This document shows, in pieces, positions 36,038 through 41,815 of a stretch of DNA of 48,340 nucleotides. The notes beneath the pieces are model-generated. The model saw nothing but the letters and a program-made list of their open reading frames with translations, had not been told where the DNA came from and ran no database searches. The position numbers and the translations under genes were made by a program. Positions within the stretch are counted from its first letter, which is position 1, and each line of letters opens with the position of its first letter. The stretch comes from Caldifarciminota bacterium (GTDB lineage Bacteria > Hydrothermota > Tepidihabitantia > SM23-42), in the NCBI GenBank assembly GCA_020341755.1, contig CP070834.1, positions 1,140,166 through 1,188,505 on the forward strand. The letters run 5' to 3'.

Positions 36038-36804
36038 CGCTGCATCCCCTGTTCTGTGAAGAGGTCATCTGGTAGATCAACGTCGTAATGTACCTCAACA
36101 ATCTTCATGGTTGTCTTGGTATTGTCGAGTTTATTGTACATGGTGTACTGCATTGGTGTGTAGATATTATCGATTAATTGTATATCACGGCAGATCAGTT
36201 GTTTCTCCCTGAGTGAGTTATCTTCGTCATGATAATAATCGATTACCAGCGGAACCATGTATTCCTGGTCGACCCAGATGACGAGACGTGAATAACCCGC
36301 ACTACCTTCCGGTTTGCGTGTGAGTTCGAGTTTATAGCATGTGCGTCCTTCTTTTTTCTCATCATCCAGCCTGACTGCATCATATTCATTGATGAATTCA
36401 TCAGAGCCGCCCATGTCCTCATAAGAAAAATCACTGCCTTCGAGTTTTTGTTTCTTTGCATGCGATGCGAGTTTTCTGATGCGTTTGGTCCTGGGGAAGT
36501 ACGTCCATATATCATTGGCATCATTGAGCATGAGAATCGTTTGGCCTTTGACCCGTGATGGCTCAAGATATTTCATGAGGCTCATTTCTCCTCCACCCTT
36601 TGAATAGGTATGATAGAGAAATGTCCGCTCTTCCCCAGAACTGGTCATAATGGTCATCTCCATTTTTCCTTCTGTTTGTTCTGGATTCATAGTTTCAGTC
36701 ATGGTATTAATGATATCCTGGGCGGTCATTTCCTGAGCGTGGGCAGATCCCGTGAAAATGCCCATACTCATTATCATGATCATGAGTATCGTGATGCTTT
36801 TCAT
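36034..36804 (-). CDS. LolA-like outer-membrane lipoprotein-sorting family protein
   Basis: This 256-residue periplasmic protein has a signal peptide (about 1-23, ending GSAHA). A LolA/LolB-like half-barrel follows. Typical elements are EGKMEMTIMTSSGEERT, MSLMKYLEPSRVKGQTIL, DIWTYFPRTKRIRKL and GSDFSYEDM. This family (PF17131 type) is regularly encoded with MMPL exporters and is thought to carry a lipid across the periplasm. TGTACCTCC on the plus strand gives an AGGAGG SD before ATG 36804. It is the first structural gene after TetR 3, and an operator lies 24 bp before its start. Confidence 0.88.
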   Translation of the reverse strand: MKSITILMIMIMSMGIFTGSAHAQEMTAQDIINTMTETMNPEQTEGKMEMTIMTSSGEERTFLYHTYSKGGGEMSLMKYLEPSRVKGQTILMLNDANDIWTYFPRTKRIRKLASHAKKQKLEGSDFSYEDMGGSDEFINEYDAVRLDDEKKEGRTCYKLELTRKPEGSAGYSRLVIWVDQEYMVPLVIDYYHDEDNSLREKQLICRDIQLIDNIYTPMQYTMYNKLDNTKTTMKIVEVHYDVDLPDDLFTEQGMQR

Positions 36805-36827
36805 TGTACCTCCTTCGAATTTATTCT

Positions 36828-36846
36828 ATGACCAAAGGTCGGTCAT
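36828..36846 (-). promoter_or_regulatory. TetR 3 operator O3 before the transport genes
   Basis: ATGACC (36828-36833) and GGTCAT (36841-36846) flank a 7-bp core AAAGGTC. The 19-bp layout is the same as O1 (37630-37648), so the regulator encoded just upstream should bind here. A TAGAAT -10-like hexamer (minus, 36828-36823) abuts it. No good -35 is visible. Confidence 0.65.
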
Positions 36847-36867
36847 GAATAGGTAAAAAATAACATA

Positions 36868-37614
36868 TTAGTATCCACGTTGATAAAGCCTGTCCGTATC
36901 GGTTGAGTGTGCATTTGTCAGCTGCTGAAAATATATTTTCACCATGTCTTCCGTATTTCCCTGCTGCAAGAACTTGATACTGCCATGGGGAGTATGCAGA
37001 ATGTTTTCCATGGTATCTTGATATACGGCGATCTTGGTTTGTATCAAATGAGAAAGGAGCTTCGGTGTCATATCCTTTCGAAGCATGAGGCGGCAGATCG
37101 TTTCATTCAAGTTTGCACCAACCTGCAGGAGAAGTTCTGCGATGTCGTCCGGCGACATTGAAACGTGAAACACACCTTCTTCATTACCCTGTTTAATGAT
37201 TTCTGCATACATCGGAGTTAGCTTCTCGACCATTTTACGGTATATCTTTGAGCGCAAGATGGTATTTTCGTCGGTGAACAACACCTTGAGCATGATGATG
37301 AATACTTCCGGGTTCGTCATTTTAAATGCACTGCCTTCACGAAACATGGTGTTGAATTTATCAATGGCAGTCATATCTGATTCAACAATAGGGATAAGGA
37401 CCGAATACATCTCGTCGGTTATCGAATTTATGAGTTGATCGAGTAGATCTGTCTTGGAATTGAAATAGTGGTAAAATGTCCCCTTTGCAATGCCGAGTTC
37501 GTCAATGATATCCTGGATAGACGTACTTTCAAAGCCCTTATCAAAGAAAAATCGCTGGGCAGTTGCCAGGATCTCATTTTTTCTGATTTCTGGCTTTTTG
37601 ACTTCTCGGGTCAT
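36868..37614 (-). CDS. TetR/AcrR-family transcriptional regulator 3 (export operon)
   Basis: This is a 248-residue regulator with a classical TetR HTH at about residues 12-58 (KGFESTSIQDIIDELGIAKG, TFYHYFNSKTDLL) and a helical ligand domain. It is first in the minus-strand operon that continues with LolA-like, barrel and RND genes. Three palindromes with the core GACC-N-GGTC lie before it and before the LolA-like gene. It probably represses itself and the transporter and is released by the transported molecule. AAGGAG precedes ATG 37614 at 8-nt spacing. Confidence 0.9.
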   Translation of the reverse strand: MTREVKKPEIRKNEILATAQRFFFDKGFESTSIQDIIDELGIAKGTFYHYFNSKTDLLDQLINSITDEMYSVLIPIVESDMTAIDKFNTMFREGSAFKMTNPEVFIIMLKVLFTDENTILRSKIYRKMVEKLTPMYAEIIKQGNEEGVFHVSMSPDDIAELLLQVGANLNETICRLMLRKDMTPKLLSHLIQTKIAVYQDTMENILHTPHGSIKFLQQGNTEDMVKIYFQQLTNAHSTDTDRLYQRGY

Positions 37615-37629
37615 GATCTTCTCCTTTTT

Positions 37630-37712
37630 ATGACCGTCGGTCAGTCATGTTGAACTTTTCATAGACCGTCGGTCGGTCTATGGTATTATAATGGAAAAAA
37701 CCGTATTGTCAA
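37630..37712 (-). promoter_or_regulatory. TetR 3 promoter with operators O1 and O2
   Basis: On the minus strand there is TTGACA (37712-37707), a 16-bp spacer and TATAAT (37690-37685), a perfect consensus, with start near 37678. O2 (37661-37681) is a perfect ATAGACC-N7-GGTCTAT repeat over the start. O1 (37630-37648) is ATGACC-N7-AGTCAT and lies in the leader. Their centres are 32 bp apart, three helical turns, allowing cooperative binding. Upstream of -35 the CCCCTTGACAAT context matches the TetR 1 promoter. The rest of 37713-37890 shows no gene. Confidence 0.8.
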
Positions 37713-37890
37713 GGGGCGAATTTTTCCTTTGTTTACAATACTTTGCCGGGGTTTGTCTATCAGAACATTGTTATATAATGATCTGCTGGTAGATAATCAT
37801 ACTAACAGATAGCCAAAGATTGTAGTTTATCTGACTGGAACCGTTGAATACTCAAAGGCTATGCAGATGACAGAGAATGCAACTTACCTC

Positions 37891-37920
37891 TTGACAATAC
37901 CCTACTTTTTTAGTATACTA
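37891..37920 (+). promoter_or_regulatory. Promoter of the Rrf2-CODH operon, leaderless
   Basis: TTGACA (37891-37896), a 17-bp spacer and TATACT (37914-37919). The -10 is within the palindrome TAGTATACTA (37911-37920), a possible Rrf2 site. Transcription should start at 37925-37926, on the ATG itself. No SD exists before that ATG. Confidence 0.65.
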
Positions 37921-37924
37921 TTAT

Positions 37925-38359
37925 ATGAAAATAACGACCAGGACACGATACGCTTTGAGAGCCCTGATACAACTGGCACAACATAACGAAAACGGTATGA
38001 ATCTCAAAGCGATCGCCGCGTATCAAAAGATACGACCCAAGTATCTTGAGCAGATACTCTTGCGACTTCGCAGGGCTGGTATAGTCGGGACAAAAAAGGG
38101 ACCGGGCGGTGGATATTATCTTATACGCCCACCGCACGAGATATGCTTGAGTGACATCATGGCTGCGGTTGGTGAATCCACGGCACCGGTGCGCTGTGTG
38201 TCAGGTAGAGCAGATAAGTACTGTGCGGGCATGCAGACGTGCACCATGAAACCTGTCTGGATACAGCTGAAACACGTAATAGATGAATTTTTGGAAAACC
38301 ATACACTTCAAGAACTCGTGGAAGATGAAAAAAAGAAGTGTGTTAATGAGATTTTTTAG
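37925..38359 (+). CDS. Rrf2-family regulator with three-cysteine cluster motif
   Basis: This is a 144-residue winged-helix regulator. The N-terminus (MKITTRTRYALRALIQLA) is diagnostic of Rrf2/IscR/NsrR proteins, and GPGGGYYLIRP is the wing. Cys91, Cys100 and Cys106 match the Fe-S cluster-binding site of the family, so it may sense NO, redox state or cluster supply. ATG 37925 fits the family start exactly, although no SD precedes it. The promoter places it at the 5' end of the mRNA. The CODH-like gene follows after 31 bp, so it is probably the local and autogenous regulator. Confidence 0.88.
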   Translation: MKITTRTRYALRALIQLAQHNENGMNLKAIAAYQKIRPKYLEQILLRLRRAGIVGTKKGPGGGYYLIRPPHEICLSDIMAAVGESTAPVRCVSGRADKYCAGMQTCTMKPVWIQLKHVIDEFLENHTLQELVEDEKKKCVNEIF

Positions 38360-38390
38360 GTGTTTATAATTATGGAAGGATGGAGGATAT

Positions 38391-40295
38391 ATGGAGAATA
38401 ACAGAATATCGTACCATGATTCGGTACGAACGTTATACGAAAGATTGAAAAAAGACGGTATGAACAATATGTGGCAGCGCTACGAGGCTCAGGGGCTGGG
38501 CAGTGATCCGGACAAACGTTGTCCTTTTTGTATGGGCGGCGTACGCTGCGATCTGTGTTCGAACGGACCGTGCCGCGCCGATGTAGCAAAGGACAAACGA
38601 GGAGTATGCGGCATCACCGGTGATGGTATGGCGATGCGCATGATGCTTCTGCGCAACGTGATGGGTGCTTCCACGTATCATTACCACACCGAACAAACCC
38701 TCAAGACATTACGTGCTACGGTCCGGCAGAAAACACCGTTTGCCATACAGGAACCGGAAAAGTTGAAGGCATTTGCCCAAAGGCTCGGTATCAATTCAAC
38801 GGGCAGCGATGCCGATATTGCTTTACGGCTGTATGATTTTGCCAAGAAAGATTTCTACCGTACTCAGGATGAGCCGAGTGTCCTGGTAGATATTCTTGCG
38901 CCGCCGGAACGCAAGGATGTGTGGAAGAAACTGGGGATCTTTCCGGGCGGTATATACAGTGAAATGATGCTTGCAACGAGTTCGTGCCTGACCAATGTTG
39001 ACGGTTATTATGTCAGTCTTGCGCTCAAAGCCATGCGACTCGGCATTGCCATGGCATATCAGAGTCAGATCGTTAATGAATTCTGCCAGGATATTCTGTA
39101 CGGAATACCGCGACCGCATGAGATGCGTGTTGACCTCGGTGTTCTTGACCCGGACTATGTCAATGTACTGCCCAATGGTCACGAACCGTTTCTCGGTTTT
39201 GCAATGGTTCAGCTGGCGAGGAAATCAGAGTGGCAGAAAAAAGCACAGGCAGTAGGCGCCAAAGGACTGCGCATTATTGCCAATATCGAAACCGGCCAGG
39301 AAATGATCCAGCGGTGGAATATGGACGATGTGTTTTACGGATTCACCGGAAACTGGATCATGCAGGAAGCCGTGCTGGCGAGCGGTTGTGTCGATCTCTT
39401 TGCCGCGGATATGAACTGTTCCATGCCGGTAGATCCAATGTATGCGGAAAAATACAAATTCAAACTTTTGTCGGTTAGTGAACTCGTCGCCTTTGAAGGC
39501 GTGACCGACCGGCTCAACTATGAACCGGAAAGAGCCGCGCAGCAGGCAGCGAAACTTCTTGAAATGGCGATCGATAATTTCAAGACCCGCAGAACATCGG
39601 TAGAACCTGTCACCGGTCTGCCTGTGCAAAAGGCAGTGGTCGGGTTCTCGACCGAGAGTATCGTTGAAGCACTCGGCGGAACACTGGAACCGCTTCTCGC
39701 GGCCATCAAAGACGGAACCCTGCGGGGCGTGGTCGGTCTGGTGTCATGCACGTCGCTCAGGGACAGTGGTCAGGATGTGCACAGTGTTGCCGTAGCAAAG
39801 GAATTGATCAAACGCGATATACTCATCCTGTCGCTCGGCTGCGGGAACGGCGCGATGCAGGTAGCGGGTCTGTGCAGTCCTGATGCCCAGGAACTCGCGG
39901 GTCCGGGGTTGAAAAAGATATGTGCTGCGCTCAGCGTGCCGCCGGTGTTGAGTTTCGGAACATGCACGGACACCGGCAGACTTGCTGATCTCGTAGGTGC
40001 GGTTGCCCATGCACTCGGTGATGTACCTGTTACTGACCTTCCGGTCGCGGTCGCAGCGCCTGAATACATGGAACAGAAGGCGACGATCGATGCTATATTT
40101 GCGCTGGCTTTTGGTCTCTACACGTACGTGAATCCCGTACCGCCTGTAACCGGTGCGCCGAATCTGGTGAAGCTTTTACTCGAGGGATGTAAGGATGTCA
40201 CCGGTGGATTGCTGAGCGTGGAAACTGATGCAGTAAAAGCGGTTGACGGGATTGCTGCACACATCGAAGCCAACCGCAAGAAGCTTGGGATATGA
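38391..40295 (+). CDS. cooS: Divergent anaerobic Ni-Fe carbon monoxide dehydrogenase-like protein (CooS fold) with Glu at a C-cluster cysteine position
   Basis: This is a 634-residue CODH/hybrid-cluster-superfamily protein. Cys44-x2-Cys47 fit a CX2C-type D-cluster, and Cys53, Cys56, Cys61 and Cys73 fit the B-cluster. C-cluster ligands His264 (NGHEP), Cys343 (DMNCSMP), Cys453 (VSCTS), Cys484 (LGCGN) and Cys525 (GTCTD) are present, as is catalytic Lys563. The remaining cysteine, in the canonical G-I-C-C-T-G-N-E motif, is absent. Here the motif reads N-I-E-T-G-Q-E, with Glu300 at the second Cys position. Hybrid cluster proteins use a Glu there. Reversible CO oxidation is therefore doubtful, and a hybrid-like Fe-S-O cluster with redox or nitrogen-oxide chemistry is possible. 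No acetyl-CoA synthase, CooC or hydrogenase genes are in the window. GGAGG precedes ATG 38391. Confidence 0.85.
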   Translation: MENNRISYHDSVRTLYERLKKDGMNNMWQRYEAQGLGSDPDKRCPFCMGGVRCDLCSNGPCRADVAKDKRGVCGITGDGMAMRMMLLRNVMGASTYHYHTEQTLKTLRATVRQKTPFAIQEPEKLKAFAQRLGINSTGSDADIALRLYDFAKKDFYRTQDEPSVLVDILAPPERKDVWKKLGIFPGGIYSEMMLATSSCLTNVDGYYVSLALKAMRLGIAMAYQSQIVNEFCQDILYGIPRPHEMRVDLGVLDPDYVNVLPNGHEPFLGFAMVQLARKSEWQKKAQAVGAKGLRIIANIETGQEMIQRWNMDDVFYGFTGNWIMQEAVLASGCVDLFAADMNCSMPVDPMYAEKYKFKLLSVSELVAFEGVTDRLNYEPERAAQQAAKLLEMAIDNFKTRRTSVEPVTGLPVQKAVVGFSTESIVEALGGTLEPLLAAIKDGTLRGVVGLVSCTSLRDSGQDVHSVAVAKELIKRDILILSLGCGNGAMQVAGLCSPDAQELAGPGLKKICAALSVPPVLSFGTCTDTGRLADLVGAVAHALGDVPVTDLPVAVAAPEYMEQKATIDAIFALAFGLYTYVNPVPPVTGAPNLVKLLLEGCKDVTGGLLSVETDAVKAVDGIAAHIEANRKKLGI

Positions 40296-40313
40296 GAAAC
40301 GAATGGAGTGATA

Positions 40314-41102
40314 ATGAAAAAAGTTAAGCGAAAGATCATCAAGATCGATGAGGAATTGTGCGATGGATGTGGCAATTGCATACCAGCCTGTCCAGAACAG
40401 GCACTGCAGATCGTTGAAACCGAGAACGGTAAGAAAGCCCGACTGGTCAAGGAATTGTATTGCGATGGGCTTGGAGCCTGCCTTGGAAACTGCCCGACCG
40501 GTGCATTGTCGATAATCGAGGATGAAGTTGAACCATACGATGATGAAGCGACCATACAAAGGATAAAGGAATCGGCGCCGGAAATGCTCGAGACCCATAT
40601 AAAGCATATGCAGGAGCACGGTCATGCATCTCACGCACAGCACAAGCATACGGCTACTCATGCCTGTCCATCGGCAAAGGTGATGCAGTGGGAAAAGGCT
40701 GAGCAAAAGGGTGAAAAAGTCGGACGCATCGATTCCCAATTACGGCAGTGGCCCGTTCAGATCCATCTGGTACCGGCAGCCGCGCCGTATTTCAAGAATG
40801 CCGATATCGTTTTTGTTGCCGACTGTGTTCCATTTTCTTACGCGAATCTGCATCAGGATTTCATCAAGGGTAAAGCAGTCGCGGTCGGCTGTCCGAAATT
40901 CGATGATGCCGATGCATACATAGAGAAGATAACCAACATCATAAGACAGTCACAGCCGAAAAGTCTCACTGTTGTGACCATGGAAGTTCCATGCTGCTCT
41001 GGACTCGTAAGCATTGTAAAACAGGCAATACAGCAGTCAGGTTCAGATCTGCCACTCAAGACCGTGATCGTTACGATAAAAGGAGAGATCAAGAACGAAT
41101 AG
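40314..41102 (+). CDS. Ferredoxin-like electron carrier with degenerate second cluster, His-rich linker and C-terminal domain
   Basis: This is a 262-residue protein coupled to the CODH-like gene (18-bp gap). Cluster 1 is canonical: Cys16, Cys19, Cys22 and Cys26-Pro. Cluster 2 has Cys50, Cys56 and Cys60-Pro, but Leu53 replaces the second Cys, as in CDGLGACLGNCP. It may hold a [3Fe-4S] or an otherwise ligated cluster. Residues 95-116 contain eight His (H95, 98, 102, 104, 107, 110, 112, 116) followed by Cys118, a likely metal-binding linker. The C-terminal ~120 residues form an alpha/beta domain with CCSGL and VAVGCP cysteines. ATG 40314 is preferred to GTG 40308 because GGAG lies at 40305-40308. 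It is the inferred electron donor or acceptor of the CODH-like protein. Confidence 0.82.
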   Translation: MKKVKRKIIKIDEELCDGCGNCIPACPEQALQIVETENGKKARLVKELYCDGLGACLGNCPTGALSIIEDEVEPYDDEATIQRIKESAPEMLETHIKHMQEHGHASHAQHKHTATHACPSAKVMQWEKAEQKGEKVGRIDSQLRQWPVQIHLVPAAAPYFKNADIVFVADCVPFSYANLHQDFIKGKAVAVGCPKFDDADAYIEKITNIIRQSQPKSLTVVTMEVPCCSGLVSIVKQAIQQSGSDLPLKTVIVTIKGEIKNE

Positions 41103-41112
41103 ATTAGGTATC

Positions 41113-41140
41113 TTGACATGGAACCACAATCGGGTATAAT
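41113..41140 (+). promoter_or_regulatory. Consensus promoter of the attenuator transcript
   Basis: TTGACA (41113-41118), a 16-bp spacer and TATAAT (41135-41140) are perfect at both boxes. The start near 41147 is 2 nt before ATG 41149, so the leader peptide would be read from an almost leaderless mRNA. Confidence 0.8.
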
Positions 41141-41148
41141 GACCGGCA

Positions 41149-41229
41149 ATGAAGATAACTAGAGAGCATAAACTTGTGCATAATGATTTCTACTTCTATT
41201 TTTTCAGCGCGGAGATGAAGCCCGATTAG
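41149..41229 (+). CDS. Phe/Tyr-rich leader peptide (attenuator), 26 residues
   Basis: ATG 41149 opens a 26-codon frame that ends in TAG at 41227-41229. Codons 14-19 (41188-41205) read FYFYFF, a run of four Phe and two Tyr. The last codons (SAEMKPD) overlap the hairpin that follows. The layout is that of a ribosome-mediated attenuator leader such as pheL or pheM. A ribosome stalled at 41188-41205 for lack of charged tRNA-Phe or tRNA-Tyr would leave 41216-41224 free. One completing the peptide would cover it. No aromatic biosynthesis gene lies downstream in the window. The next genes are an HTH protein and a peptidase. Confidence 0.7.
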   Translation: MKITREHKLVHNDFYFYFFSAEMKPD

Positions 41230-41282
41230 GCTTTTTTTGAATTTTGTAAGGCGCCGCGGGCTTCAACCCGCGGCGTTTTTAT
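41216..41282 (+). terminator. Attenuator: antiterminator/terminator switch
   Basis: Three competing pairings are visible. Hairpin 1: AAGCC (41218-41222) with GGCTT (41229-41233), followed by T's. Hairpin 2, the strong terminator: CGCCGCGGG (41252-41260) with CCCGCGGCG (41267-41275), loop CTTCAA, then TTTTT. Antiterminator: TGAAGCCCG (41216-41224) pairs perfectly over 9 bp with CGGGCTTCA (41257-41265), which includes the inner 5' arm and loop of hairpin 2 and breaks both hairpins. The antiterminator strand begins 10 nt after the last Phe codon. An 18-bp inverted repeat, ATTTACAT-AA-ATGTAAAT, follows at 41281-41298. Confidence 0.7.
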
Positions 41283-41358
41283 TTACATAAATGTAAATTG
41301 ATTACGAAGATAAGCGGAAAGATTACTGAGATGTTATTTTTGTAACGGAAAAATGATG

Positions 41359-41422
41359 GCAGAGATGAAAGGAAAGATTACAGCGATTATATATCTCTGC
41401 TATCTTTCTGTTGTATCGCTGT
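41359..41422 (+). promoter_or_regulatory. Interleaved complementary segments upstream of the HTH gene
   Basis: Three short segments and their reverse complements occur in the same order. GCAGAGAT (41359-41366) pairs with ATCTCTGC (41393-41400). GAAAGAT (41372-41378) pairs with ATCTTTC (41402-41408). ACAGCGAT (41380-41387) pairs with ATCGCTGT (41415-41422). The stems interlock, so they cannot all form as simple hairpins. They may be alternatives or a pseudoknot in the 5' leader. An ideal SD (AAAGGAGGTGAT, 41441-41452) follows. Confidence 0.45.
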
Positions 41423-41456
41423 CATCAATGCACGGAGTGCAAAGGAGGTGATTAAG

Positions 41457-41681
41457 GTGAACAACACACAAAAACAGGAAAAGGTACGATCAAAACCTGA
41501 TGTAGTACAGATAAGTACGGCGTTGCCGTACACTGAGACTGAAATCAGGGTCGCACGTCTGTGTGTGGAAGGCTTGTCCGACATTGAGATCGCTGACGTA
41601 CTCTGTATGTCAGTGAAAGCAGTACAGGCACTGAAAGACATAATAACAGCAAAGGCACGGGCAGTGAACCGGGGGTGTTGA
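41457..41681 (+). CDS. Small stand-alone LuxR/GerE-type HTH protein
   Basis: This is a 74-residue protein. Residues about 25-70 (LPYTETEIRVARLCVEGLSD, then IEIADVLCMSVKAVQALKDI) match a GerE/LuxR C-terminal helix-turn-helix (T-x-x-E-x-x-V-x-x-x-x-x-G-x-S-x-x-E-I-A). There is no receiver or autoinducer domain. GTG 41457 is chosen because AAAGGAGGTGAT, the full anti-SD complement, lies 4 nt upstream. It is downstream of the Phe/Tyr attenuator and upstream of the DUF885 gene. The usual third-helix Thr-Val-x-x-H is replaced by KAVQALK, so DNA recognition may be atypical. Inferred role: a local regulator whose expression depends on aromatic amino-acid supply. Confidence 0.75.
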   Translation: MNNTQKQEKVRSKPDVVQISTALPYTETEIRVARLCVEGLSDIEIADVLCMSVKAVQALKDIITAKARAVNRGC

Positions 41682-41815
41682 TGCCTAAAATATATCAGGT
41701 CAGGAGACTGTTGAAATTCATCTTTACATCCGCCTCTGGCGGCATATATAATATCGTGGTATTTCACAGATTTTTCACGAATGCTGCATATAATGGCTGC
41801 GATCGAGGAGGTTCA

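Noticed and set aside
38391-41102. A complete Wood-Ljungdahl or CO-dependent hydrogen operon around cooS.
   Set aside because: No acs, cdh, fhs, CooC or hydrogenase genes are visible on either side, and the cluster ligand substitution argues against ordinary CO metabolism.
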